Part shown: positions 9,598-18,298 of the stretch, piece by piece | Numbering within the stretch: the first letter of the stretch is position 1 | Layout of the letters: every line of letters begins with the position of its first letter | Assembly (NCBI RefSeq): GCF_003991975.1 | Contig: NZ_CP029822.1 | Coordinates: 2,107,648-2,171,647, forward strand | Direction: 5' to 3' | From: Entomomonas moraniae | GTDB lineage: Bacteria; Pseudomonadota; Gammaproteobacteria; Pseudomonadales; Pseudomonadaceae | Length of the DNA: 64,000 nucleotides | The notes under the pieces: generated by a model | The model's database searches: none | Seen by the model: the letters and a program-made list of their open reading frames with translations, nothing else | What the model was told of the DNA's origin: nothing | Position numbers and translations under genes: made by a program

Positions 9598-9913
9598 ATG
9601 AGAAAACAATATCATTTTAGAAAAGTTAAAAATGATACTTATATTTGGAGCTAGAGGAGCCTTATTGGTATCCAGATACTCATCCTACGACCCAAGAAAT
9701 TATCGAGCATCTGCAATACACGAAGCAGATTTATCCTACCTCATTATTTTATGTTCTCAAGGACGGTTAGTGGATGGGATGCATCGAGTGGCTAAAGAAA
9801 AATTATTAGGTAAAGAGGGAGTCCTTGCTGTGCAATTTGAAATGGACCCAGAACCAGACTTTATCAATGTGAATGAAAATGATCTTATTTATGATGTTAA
9901 GATCATAATGTAA
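9598..9913 (+). pseudogene. Frameshifted small gene (ParB-like/DUF hypothetical remnant)
   Basis: Coding sense moves through three frames. ATG 9598 gives MRKQYHFRKVKNDTYIW, which stops at a TAG near 9649. One base offset gives LEEPYWYPDTHPTTQEIIEHLQ up to about 9727. Another offset gives ADLSYLIILCSQGRLVDGMHRV and on to a stop at 9911-9913. Joined together these read like one intact protein of about 105 residues, resembling small conserved proteins with the core ADLSYPIILxxEGRxxDGMHRV that I recall as ParB-like hypotheticals. Two single-base lesions, neither in a homopolymer, make it a likely pseudogene rather than a sequencing artefact. The open frame from 9632 alone is only the third part. 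Confidence 0.65.
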
Positions 9914-9979
9914 TACATACAGTATTTCTTGATTGCCTTATACCCTCTTACCAAAAACATAGAGGTATAGCATAGGGTG

Positions 9980-10765
9980 TTAAAATACTTTTCTTTGAGC
10001 AGATAAACCACCATCAATGGTAATAATAGTACCAGAAATATAACTAGCTCGTGGTGAGGCTAAAAATAACAAGAGATCAACTACTTCTTGTGGCTCTGCC
10101 GGTCTACCCAAAGGGAAATGGCTAAATGGATTTTTCACTTCTTTATCATTCCCTTTATTATTACCCGTTTTAATATGAGCCATCATTTTACTGATACGCT
10201 CTGTTTTAACAGGCCCAGGGTTTACTCCTACCACACGAATGTTATCATTAAGGCTACTACTGCCTAACGCCTTAGTAATAGCCATAAGCGATGCATTACA
10301 AGCAGCGCCCTCTATATAGTTAGGGTCACAAACCTCTCCACCGCTACCAATATTATTAATAATAACTCCGCCCCCTGCTTTTTTCATAGCATGATAAACA
10401 AGACGTATCATATCAATATAGCCAAAGCCTTTTAGTTCCCAACCCTCCCGCCATTTTTCAGCAGAAATAGAGGCAAGGTTCCCTGCGGGAACAACCCCTG
10501 CATTATTGATAAGAATATCAATATGCCCCGCTTCATCAACAATACACTGGCAAGCACCTTCTTCCGTCATATCAATAGCAGTATAACCAACATTAACACC
10601 ATACTTTTCTCTAATCTGTTGAGCAATCGCTTCTAACTTATCGGCCGAACGGGAAACCAAGTGAATGTCACATCCCTCATGCGCAAAAGAAAAAGCTATT
10701 CTTTCGCCAATACCTTGCGATGCACCTGTAATCAGCATCTTTTTTCTCTGTAAATTAAGTTCCAT
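9980..10765 (-). CDS. Atypical short-chain dehydrogenase/reductase
   Basis: A 261-residue cytosolic protein with a full SDR Rossmann fold: TGASQGIG cofactor loop at about residues 14-21, NNAG near 88, and a C-terminal SGTIITIDGG. However, the catalytic YxxxK is missing. Aligning on the following helix (ALMAxTKAL-type) puts GAACN where YxxxK should be, so Tyr is Gly and Lys is Asn. I recall a branch of SDRs with GNAALMAF-type sequence at this point, so the loss is probably family-wide rather than a mutation. Substrate unknown. AGAGGTAAGG precedes the ATG. It lies downstream of gcd, beyond the gcd terminator. Confidence 0.8.
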   Translation of the reverse strand: MELNLQRKKMLITGASQGIGERIAFSFAHEGCDIHLVSRSADKLEAIAQQIREKYGVNVGYTAIDMTEEGACQCIVDEAGHIDILINNAGVVPAGNLASISAEKWREGWELKGFGYIDMIRLVYHAMKKAGGGVIINNIGSGGEVCDPNYIEGAACNASLMAITKALGSSSLNDNIRVVGVNPGPVKTERISKMMAHIKTGNNKGNDKEVKNPFSHFPLGRPAEPQEVVDLLLFLASPRASYISGTIITIDGGLSAQRKVF

Positions 10766-10880
10766 GCCCTTACCTCTGTTTTTTAAAGATTATCATTTTG
10801 CATATTATCTCCCTATAATATTAATCTTTTGTGAACATTGCTCAGTACTCATTAATTTATTAATAGATTTTCTAAAAAAT

Positions 10881-10919
10881 ATGGCTCAGATCATTAACTT
10901 TATTAATCATCTGAGCCAT
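10881..10919 (-). terminator. Rho-independent terminator of gcd
   Basis: ATGGCTCAGAT (10881-10891) pairs with ATCTGAGCCAT (10909-10919), extended inward by ATTAA/TTAAT after a C-C mismatch. On the minus strand it is followed by ATTTTTTAGA, a good U-tract. It lies just beyond the gcd stop. Confidence 0.8.
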
Positions 10920-10935
10920 TCTCTTACATCAGCTT

Positions 10936-13317
10936 TTACTTTTTAAGACGATAAGCAATCACTGCATCGCCCTCTTTTGTACCTAAAGACCCATGACCAC
11001 CGGCCGCAATAATGACATATTGCTGGTTATCACTTCCCATATAGGTGGCTGGCGTTGCTTGTGCCCCTGCTTCTAATTCAACTTCCCACAATAGCTTACC
11101 TGTACTTATGTCGTAAGCACGAAAGAAGTTATCCGCCGTAGCCCCATGGAAAACTAAATCACCTGCAGTTATCAATGGCCCACCATGAGCAACCATTCCC
11201 ATAGGAAATCCAATAGGGAAACGTGATGGTAAAAATGCAGTTTTTTGATTTTTAGTGTTCCCTACACGACGCAACCATTCTGTTTTACCTGTTTTAAGAT
11301 CAACCCCCACCATTCTTCCCCAAGGAGGTGCAATACATGGAAGTCCTAAATCAGAAGCGAATTGCTGAATATTTATGGCATAGCTGCCTTCAAAGTTTTC
11401 ATTCCAATAAGGTTGTCCCACTTTCGTAATAAAGCGTGTTGTTTCTGTCTGCGGAGTACGCTTGATTAAATGATACTTGTAGGCTAAACGAACAGGTGCT
11501 GCAATTAAAATTTGCCGCTCTGGATCTACAGCAACAGCCCCCCAATTAAACACACCAATATTTCCCGGAAAAACAATAGAGCCTTTTTCTGTAGCGGGTG
11601 TCCAAGGATTACCATCGTAGCGCATTGACTTAAAGTCAATACGACAAGCTAATTGGTCAAAGGGTGAAATACCCCACATAGATTTTTCTGTTAAAGGATC
11701 AGGAATAAAGGTTAAGGCAGAAACAGGTTGTGTAGGTGATAAAGTTTCGCCTGGTACAGAACTATCTGTTGATACTTTGTATTGTTTTACGGGATAAACA
11801 GGCTTACCTGTTAAGCGATTAAGCACAAACAAATTACCTGTTTTTGTTGGCAGGATAACAACAGACTCTTTTTTACCCAAATAATCAATGTCTAACAACG
11901 AGGGTTGGGAGGGGTTGTCTCTATCCCATAAATCATTATAAGAAGATTGAAAAGCCCACTTTAAAGCTCCCGTGTTTAAGTCCAAAGCGGCTAGTGTATC
12001 GCGAAATTTCTCTGTATTACTTTGGGGATCGCGTTGGTTTCCTACCTCATCAGGTGAAGCATTGCCAAAAGGTACATAAACAATATTATTTTTTAGGTCA
12101 GCACTGAGCGTACCCCACGCAACAGGGGTATCTTGAGGGTAGATAGCTTCTTTTGGAATAGGCTGAGTATCCCTAGGATAAGCAGGATCAAAGTTCCAAA
12201 CTAAACGACCAGTTATTGCATTGTATGCCCTAATAACACCCGAAGGATTACCTTTATTATAGCCATTATCCATCACAGAACCTCCAACGATCACTAAGTT
12301 ATTAGCAACCAATGGGGCGGCTGTTTGCATTAAGGCATGAGGACGTACTTTTCCCATATTTTCATGTAAATCGATAATACCATTTTCACCAAAATCACTG
12401 CATAATTCGCCAGTATCAGCATCTAGAGCTACTAATTTGGCATCGGCTGTTGCCTCAAAAATACGCTTTTTACAAACTTTTGAGGTTTCAATATCTGTGT
12501 TAGCTTCTAGGCTTGTTCCATCAAAATAGCTAACCCCTCGACATGTTTGGTGTTGCTGTAAATAAGAGCGATTTTTAGTTGGCTCATATTTCCACTTTAG
12601 AGCTCCTGTCTCAGGGTTTAATGCGTGAACCTCATTGTGTGCAGTGCACAGATATACTGTATCATTTACTTTTAGAGGGGTTGCCTCAAAGGTATATTCC
12701 GTTGCATCCGTTTTAGGGTCACGTAAATCTTTGGTATGATAAACCCAAGCCACCTCAAGGTCTTTCACATTATCTTTGTTAATTTGTTTAAGATTTGAGA
12801 ATCTTTGGCCTGTCGGGCTACCTCCATAAGCAACCCAATCATTATCTGGTAACTGATGACCCGACTCATCTCGTGCATTTAAAATTTTTCCATGCATGGG
12901 ATAAGGGTCATAAAACATTAATCCACAAACAAGTAAAACCATTATACCAACGGTTGTGCCTAAAAAAGGATGAAAAGAACGCTTAGACTGCTCATCAACC
13001 CCTGATGAAAGAGACCTTACAATCCATGGCATTATAAGCCACAACCCAATTAAACCGATAAGATCGCCACGCGGTATCCATAGCCATTTATCAAAACCTG
13101 CCTCATAAATAATCCAACCTAACGTCACCCACATCAAAATGGCGTAAATTGTTAACGCGATTCTCTTTTTCAAAAATAAGGCTATGGCTGTAATAATAAT
13201 ACCCACAGCCATGACAATATAAAACACTGTGCCCCCTAATAAGGCCAGCTTTACTCCCATATACAATAAACAAATGCCTATGATCATAAGCACAAGACTC
13301 GTCAGTTTATTTAACAT
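10936..13317 (-). CDS. gcd: PQQ-dependent membrane-bound glucose dehydrogenase
   Basis: A 793-residue quinoprotein that oxidises glucose to gluconolactone in the periplasm and passes electrons to ubiquinone. Residues 1-130 hold about five membrane helices. After these comes the eight-bladed PQQ propeller beginning at DWVAYGGSPTGQRFSNLKQIN, with blade motifs such as GTLSADLKNNIVYVPFGN and a C-terminal GGHGSLGTKEGDAVIAY. I chose ATG 13317 over the upstream ATG because AGAGG lies about eight bases before it. No PQQ biosynthesis genes are in the window. Gluconic acid production also solubilises mineral phosphate, which fits the nearby phosphate genes. Confidence 0.93.
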   Translation of the reverse strand: MLNKLTSLVLMIIGICLLYMGVKLALLGGTVFYIVMAVGIIITAIALFLKKRIALTIYAILMWVTLGWIIYEAGFDKWLWIPRGDLIGLIGLWLIMPWIVRSLSSGVDEQSKRSFHPFLGTTVGIMVLLVCGLMFYDPYPMHGKILNARDESGHQLPDNDWVAYGGSPTGQRFSNLKQINKDNVKDLEVAWVYHTKDLRDPKTDATEYTFEATPLKVNDTVYLCTAHNEVHALNPETGALKWKYEPTKNRSYLQQHQTCRGVSYFDGTSLEANTDIETSKVCKKRIFEATADAKLVALDADTGELCSDFGENGIIDLHENMGKVRPHALMQTAAPLVANNLVIVGGSVMDNGYNKGNPSGVIRAYNAITGRLVWNFDPAYPRDTQPIPKEAIYPQDTPVAWGTLSADLKNNIVYVPFGNASPDEVGNQRDPQSNTEKFRDTLAALDLNTGALKWAFQSSYNDLWDRDNPSQPSLLDIDYLGKKESVVILPTKTGNLFVLNRLTGKPVYPVKQYKVSTDSSVPGETLSPTQPVSALTFIPDPLTEKSMWGISPFDQLACRIDFKSMRYDGNPWTPATEKGSIVFPGNIGVFNWGAVAVDPERQILIAAPVRLAYKYHLIKRTPQTETTRFITKVGQPYWNENFEGSYAINIQQFASDLGLPCIAPPWGRMVGVDLKTGKTEWLRRVGNTKNQKTAFLPSRFPIGFPMGMVAHGGPLITAGDLVFHGATADNFFRAYDISTGKLLWEVELEAGAQATPATYMGSDNQQYVIIAAGGHGSLGTKEGDAVIAYRLKK

Positions 13318-13730
13318 ATCCGAAACCTCTATTTTTATTAATTTATTTTTTAAAAATGACAAAGGCACTTAAATATACTTCATTATTCCAGAAAAGAAAT
13401 ATAAACCAATTTAGTCTTAACGCTTTATATTCGTATCTTTGTCTGTCTATCATTTTAATTTTTATTTTTTTTACTTGCTCTTAGTCAAAAGAACTAATTA
13501 ATAGTTCATCTCAAAAAATATTTTATGAGTACAAATACTATTACCATAAAAGAACTTGTCAATCTATGAAGTATCCATTCTAGTTTTGTAACATCTTATT
13601 AACTATAATTCATTTTGAGTATCATCTGGCCATTTTGTTAGACAGCCTGTAACTTAAACCAACGTTTTAGGGCAGACAAGAATTTAGAATACATTCAATT
13701 AATTAACAGACAATTAAGGTTCAATTTATA
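13318..13730. other. Divergent intergenic region between gcd and the NMT1-like gene
   Basis: About 410 AT-rich bases hold both promoters of divergent genes. I see no inverted repeat or known box strong enough to name. Confidence 0.4.
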
Positions 13731-14621
13731 ATGGAAAAATTTAGAGTTTCCGCCACTGGACTTTCAATGAATTATATGCCTGAGTATGTGGCTCAAGAAA
13801 TGGGATTTTTTGAGGAAGCGGGTATTAAAGTTGAATCCTATGTCCCCTCGCCTTGGACAAAATGCTTAACAGATATTGATACCAATATCGCTGAAGCGGT
13901 TGTAGGTGGAATATGGGTACCGCTAGTTTATATGGATCGCATTGCTAACTACTATTCTTTCGCTAAAATTGCCTCTCGTTGCCCTCTCGTTATTGTATCC
14001 AGAGAACCTATCAAAGGTGATTTCTCTTGGTGTGCTATGGAAAACAAACGCGTTCTCGTATCAGGCGGTGATGGTGCCAGCCATTATCTCTCTGTTGCTG
14101 GTTGCGCTAAAGAAGGTGGAGCTGACATTAAAGCCATTCGCTTTATTCACGACTTTTCAACCTCAATGATTATTGAAATGTTCTTAGGTGGTTTCGCTGA
14201 TTTTATTGTACTACAACCTGATATGGCCAATAAATTTATTGCTGACGGATCCGCTTACTTATATGCTGACCTTTCATTGAGAGGTGGCATTATTCCTTGG
14301 AGTGTATATTACGGTACTGAGGCATTATTCAACCACCCAGCAAACCTTGCAGGAAAATTTTATACAGGATTACAAAAAGGAACTACTTGGTTATTAGAGC
14401 ATGGTGGCGAAGGGTGTGAAAAAATCATTGCTCGCAATTGGCCACATGTAAAACTTGAAGACGGTATTGCCACAATCAATCGTTTCTGTAAAGAGGGTAT
14501 GTGGACATCATCCATTGAAATAACCGAACAAGAACTCACTCGCTGGCAAGGATTTTTAGTAGAGGGTGATATTCTTGATGCACCATTACCCTACGATCAA
14601 GTTGTCAAGAAAGTAATTTGA
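13731..14621 (+). CDS. NMT1/THI5-like binding protein without signal peptide
   Basis: A 296-residue protein with the fold of periplasmic binding proteins of the NMT1/SsuA type: LSMNYMPEYVAQEMGFFEEAGIKVE at the start, a GGDGASHYLSV turn near residue 105, and an IRFIHDFSTSMIIEMFLGGFADFIVLQPDMAN middle. It begins directly at the domain, with no signal peptide or lipobox, so it should be cytosolic. It is not accompanied by ABC permease or ATPase genes but by a DAACS symporter and an allantoinase-like enzyme. It may be an enzyme or ligand sensor using this fold. The function is open. Confidence 0.65.
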   Translation: MEKFRVSATGLSMNYMPEYVAQEMGFFEEAGIKVESYVPSPWTKCLTDIDTNIAEAVVGGIWVPLVYMDRIANYYSFAKIASRCPLVIVSREPIKGDFSWCAMENKRVLVSGGDGASHYLSVAGCAKEGGADIKAIRFIHDFSTSMIIEMFLGGFADFIVLQPDMANKFIADGSAYLYADLSLRGGIIPWSVYYGTEALFNHPANLAGKFYTGLQKGTTWLLEHGGEGCEKIIARNWPHVKLEDGIATINRFCKEGMWTSSIEITEQELTRWQGFLVEGDILDAPLPYDQVVKKVI

Positions 14622-14657
14622 CCCTTTAATTGACCTACCCTATTTAAGGCTACAATC

Positions 14658-16001
14658 ATGCAAAAATTTTTAAAGTTTCTTAATGGATTATCGGGCAGAA
14701 TCATCATTGGGATGATTCTTGGGGTTATTGTCGGGCTCTTAATTCAGGCGTATAAAACAAACTACACTATTACTTTTGGGCTAATTACCCAAATAGATTA
14801 TAATGCATTATCTACAATATTAGACTCGACCCCTACCTACCTTGATATGCTGGGAAAGATGTTCCTCAATTTAATGAACATGTGCATTCCTTTCTTGATT
14901 TTTGGCTCAATAGTGATGTCTGTTTCATCACTTGACTTAAAAGAGTTTAGTAGCATAGGAGGCAAGACACTATTACTATTTCTTATCACAACGGCTTGTG
15001 CATCCTTTCTTGCTGTTCTCATATCTTACTTCTTACCTTTTGCTAGTGACCCAGTACAAGCAGCAAAAGCTATCGCAGAAGGACACGCAACCCAACAAGT
15101 CAGTGTAAAAGCTATTATCTTAAACTTCTTCCCAAGTAATGTGTTTGTTGCGTTCACCACTCCTATAGTATTACAAGTAATTGTTTTTGGTTGCCTATTT
15201 GGTCTTTGTATTAACATGTTAAAAGATACTGTACCGGGCGTTTCAACCCTATTGGAAGTGACCCTAGCGTTCCGTACCGTGATCATGAAAATTATCACAC
15301 TTGTTATGTACATTGCACCTATCGGTATCTTTGGTATTTTATCTTTCACTATTGCCGACAAAGGGTTACATACGCTGATCTCTTTAGGCCAAGTTCTACT
15401 TTATATTACGCTGATTAATATCATATTTTTAGTTCTATACTTTTTATATATTTCGATCCGCTACGGTTTAAGCATAGGGATGTTAGTAAAAAAATGCGCT
15501 AATGTGATTATTTTTGCAATGACAACAACTTCAACTGCGATGAGTTTACCTATCGCAATGCAAGATGCAAAATATCTCGGGGTTAAAGAAAAACTGTCTA
15601 ACTTTATTTTACCCCTTGGTAACTCTTTAAATACTAATGGTGGACCAATCACTAACGTTGTGATCATTGTTGCAGCGATGTCCTTAAGTGGTACACCAAT
15701 GGATATTACGTTCTATATCTTATTAGGTATATATGCAACCATCGCGGCCTTTGGTAATCCAGGTGTAATTGGTGGTGCCCTTGTTTCATTAGCCGTTGTT
15801 TGTGATTTAGCCAAAGTTCCATTAGATGTTGCAGTTATCTTCTTTGGTGTTGACTACTTCTTAGGAATCACCCGTGTACCCTGCAACATTATGGGTAGTA
15901 TTTTCTGCTCTGTCATGATGGCTAAAAAACGTGGTGAGTTTGATAAAGAGATATTTAATACTCCGCTTGAACAATTGAAACAAGCTGAAACCAAACAATA
16001 A
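14658..16001 (+). CDS. Dicarboxylate/amino-acid:cation symporter (DAACS family)
   Basis: A 447-residue inner-membrane transporter related to GltP/DctA. It starts with a typical GRIIIGMILGVIVGLLI helix. The conserved serine-rich re-entrant loop appears as TTTSTAMSLPIAMQ near residue 290, and the NTNGGPITNVVIIVAA segment near 325 corresponds to the cation/substrate-binding NMDGT region. An AAFGNPGVIGG loop follows. The NMDGT motif is changed to NTNGG, so the substrate may differ from glutamate or succinate. It is 36 bases after the NMT1-like gene and 70 before the amidohydrolase, implying that it imports the amidohydrolase substrate. Confidence 0.82.
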   Translation: MQKFLKFLNGLSGRIIIGMILGVIVGLLIQAYKTNYTITFGLITQIDYNALSTILDSTPTYLDMLGKMFLNLMNMCIPFLIFGSIVMSVSSLDLKEFSSIGGKTLLLFLITTACASFLAVLISYFLPFASDPVQAAKAIAEGHATQQVSVKAIILNFFPSNVFVAFTTPIVLQVIVFGCLFGLCINMLKDTVPGVSTLLEVTLAFRTVIMKIITLVMYIAPIGIFGILSFTIADKGLHTLISLGQVLLYITLINIIFLVLYFLYISIRYGLSIGMLVKKCANVIIFAMTTTSTAMSLPIAMQDAKYLGVKEKLSNFILPLGNSLNTNGGPITNVVIIVAAMSLSGTPMDITFYILLGIYATIAAFGNPGVIGGALVSLAVVCDLAKVPLDVAVIFFGVDYFLGITRVPCNIMGSIFCSVMMAKKRGEFDKEIFNTPLEQLKQAETKQ

Positions 16002-16071
16002 TCGAATATGGGTAACATTACGACTTATTGCTATAAAATAGCTACAAAAGCAAACAGAAATTGAGGCATAT

Positions 16072-17439
16072 ATGAGTACATTTGATTTAATCATTAAGAA
16101 TGGCTTGGTTATTTTGGATTCAGGCGAAGTTTATATTGACGTTGCCGTTAAAAATGGAAAAATAGCTGCTATTGGCTATGATCTTGGTGAAGCAAAAGAG
16201 ATTGTGGATGCTCAAGGTCTTATTGTGAGCCCAGGGATGGTTGATGTTCATGTTCATATGATTGATCCAGGCGGCATCCGTGCTGACTGGGAAGGCTATG
16301 TCACAGGAACTAAGGCTTGCGCTAAAGGTGGTGTAACTACTTTTATTGAGATGCCTTTGAACCAACTTCCAGCAACCATTGACAGAGAAAGTATTCAAAA
16401 GAAATACGCAGCAGGTAAAGACAAAATCTATGTTGATGTTGCTTCTTTTGGTGGTTTAGTGCCACACAACCTTAAAGGTGGTATCCAAGAACTTGATGAA
16501 GAAGGTGTGGTAGGTTATAAATGTTTTATGACAACATGTGGAGACCCTAATATAGAAGGAGACTTTGATAAAGTTGACGACTACTCTATGTACGAAGGGA
16601 TGAAGCAAATTGCTAAAACAGGTAAAATTTTAGCTATTCATGCAGAAAATGGGATCATTGCTAACACACTAGGTAAAGCGGCCCAAGCACGTGGTGAAAC
16701 AACACTGGCAGACTATGTCGCATCACGCCCTGTTTTTACAGAGGTTGAAGCTATTCGCCGTTCTATTTTCCTGGCAAAGGAAACAGGCTGTCGTATTCAT
16801 ATTTGCCACGTAGCCTGCCCTGAAGGTGTCGAAGAAGTGATTAAGGCACGCGCCGAAGGTATTGATGTTACTTGTGAAACATGCGTGCACTACTTATATT
16901 TCACAACGGATGAGCTTGATACCATCGGCATGAATGCAAAATGCTCACCACCTATTCGTGATAAAAAAGCGCAAGAAGGATTATGGAAATACGTATTTTC
17001 TGAGGGTGTGATTACGGTTGTATCTGACCACTCACCTTGTACTCCTGAAATGAAAGAACATACTAATGCATTCCGTGCATGGGGTGGCATATCTGGCATT
17101 CAAAATAATGTCGATATTTTCTTCGATGAAGGGGTTCAAAAAAGAGGACTTTCATTAAAAGCGTTTGCGGACATGATCGCTAAATTACCTGCTGAGCGTT
17201 TTAACCTATCTGCTAAAGGTTCTATTACAGTGGGCAAAGATGCAGACTTTGTGTTGATTAAACCAAATTCATCTTATATTCTGCAAGCTGAAGATCTTGA
17301 ATATCGCAATAAATTTAGCCCATATGTTGGCAAAACAATTAATGCACAAATTGCAAAAACTTTCTTGCGAGGCCAAATGATCTACTCACAAGATAAAGGT
17401 GTTGAGAATAGTGCAAAAGGTGTCTTTATCCGTAAATAA
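16072..17439 (+). CDS. Allantoinase / cyclic-amide amidohydrolase (AllB-like)
   Basis: A 455-residue amidohydrolase that resembles E. coli AllB over its whole length (453 aa). The binuclear metal site is complete: HVH in VDVHVHMIDPGG near residue 60, carbamylated Lys in GVVGYKCFM near 148, His in LAIHAEN near 188, His in IHICHVAC near 244, and Asp in VVSDHSPC near 318. The segment after HVH (MIDPGGIRADWEGY) is longer than in AllB (ISEPGRSHWEGY), so the true substrate may be another ureide or hydantoin. GAGG lies five bases before the ATG. It is the last gene of the unit and is followed by a strong terminator. Confidence 0.8.
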   Translation: MSTFDLIIKNGLVILDSGEVYIDVAVKNGKIAAIGYDLGEAKEIVDAQGLIVSPGMVDVHVHMIDPGGIRADWEGYVTGTKACAKGGVTTFIEMPLNQLPATIDRESIQKKYAAGKDKIYVDVASFGGLVPHNLKGGIQELDEEGVVGYKCFMTTCGDPNIEGDFDKVDDYSMYEGMKQIAKTGKILAIHAENGIIANTLGKAAQARGETTLADYVASRPVFTEVEAIRRSIFLAKETGCRIHICHVACPEGVEEVIKARAEGIDVTCETCVHYLYFTTDELDTIGMNAKCSPPIRDKKAQEGLWKYVFSEGVITVVSDHSPCTPEMKEHTNAFRAWGGISGIQNNVDIFFDEGVQKRGLSLKAFADMIAKLPAERFNLSAKGSITVGKDADFVLIKPNSSYILQAEDLEYRNKFSPYVGKTINAQIAKTFLRGQMIYSQDKGVENSAKGVFIRK

Positions 17440-17456
17440 GTACAAAACCATCCTAA

Positions 17457-17480
17457 AAAACCCTCTTTTTAGAGGGTTTT
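17457..17480 (+). terminator. Rho-independent terminator after the amidohydrolase gene
   Basis: AAAACCCTCT (17457-17466), loop TTTT, AGAGGGTTTT (17471-17480), then ATTTTATTT. The perfect 10-bp stem starts 17 bases after the stop and closes the three-gene unit. Confidence 0.92.
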
Positions 17481-17610
17481 ATTTTATTTAGCAATCATCT
17501 TAGTGGCTTTCTCTAACCTAAAAAAATACGATGAATCATCTCCTGAAAGTCATCAGATGCCTGTAATAACGGCCCTTACAAGAGCACTTCTCAATATTAC
17601 TTAATTAATA

Positions 17611-17628
17611 ATTGATCTAGGCGATTAA
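17611..17628 (+). repeat. Direct repeat copy 1 (ATTGATYTAGGYRATTAA)
   Basis: ATTGATCTAGGCGATTAA matches the second copy at 17933-17950 at 15 of 18 positions. The two copies lie 322 bases apart in the pflB upstream region and could be sites for the same regulator. Confidence 0.45.
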
Positions 17629-17932
17629 ATCAATATTAAGCATGTAGTATGATAGGATACTTAGCATATTGATAAAAGATAAGAAAGATTATGGAAACAC
17701 TGAGTATAATCAGCATTCTTTCTAAACCTTAAGGTTTATTTTCCTTCTGGAACAATCTATTTCTTATCAGAAAAACATTACAATACTGTTCTGAGTAATT
17801 TTTTTCTTCTTTTATGCTTTATTGTAATGCCACACCACCATGATTATTTTTTCTATTTGCGCTTAGCAAACTCTGGAAACAATATGTCAAACCCAATGAC
17901 CTTAGCGCATTATCAATCTTATTTGATTAAAA

Positions 17933-17950
17933 ATTGATTTAGGTAATTAA
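17933..17950 (+). repeat. Direct repeat copy 2 (ATTGATYTAGGYRATTAA)
   Basis: ATTGATTTAGGTAATTAA is the second copy of the motif at 17611-17628. It lies about 350 bases before the pflB start. Confidence 0.45.
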
Positions 17951-18298
17951 TCTGCACTATACAACTTACAGAGAAGGATATACAATAATCAAATAGTTTT
18001 TTATAAAAGGTGTGTTTTTTATAAAATGTTTTTGTTAATAGTGGCTTTATGAAAAATTTTAAACCAATCAATCAATTCTACTACCTAAATGCATCATTTT
18101 CATTTACCTACCTTTATCTTGTTTTTACAAAACTCACCCCCATATTCCAATCGATTCTCTTACTAAAAATAACAACAATACATCAGCTATTTCCACGTAG
18201 TATTTTTTTAACACGCTTACACAAAGCAACTCAAGTCTCGTTGTTGCAATACCCCGCCAACAAGACTGCTTTTTTTCCAACACAAAAAGGAAATGTAT

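Larger units (their letters stand above)
17481..18298 (+). promoter_or_regulatory. Long pflB leader/promoter region
   Basis: About 820 bases without a credible gene precede pflB; a short plus-strand frame from 18049 overlaps the pflB start and looks random. In other bacteria pfl is driven by several oxygen-controlled promoters, and the length here would fit that. I find TTGAT half-sites but no clean FNR/ANR dyad TTGAT-N4-ATCAA. A near-identical 18-bp motif occurs twice (listed separately). There is no focA formate channel gene in front of pflB. Confidence 0.45.
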
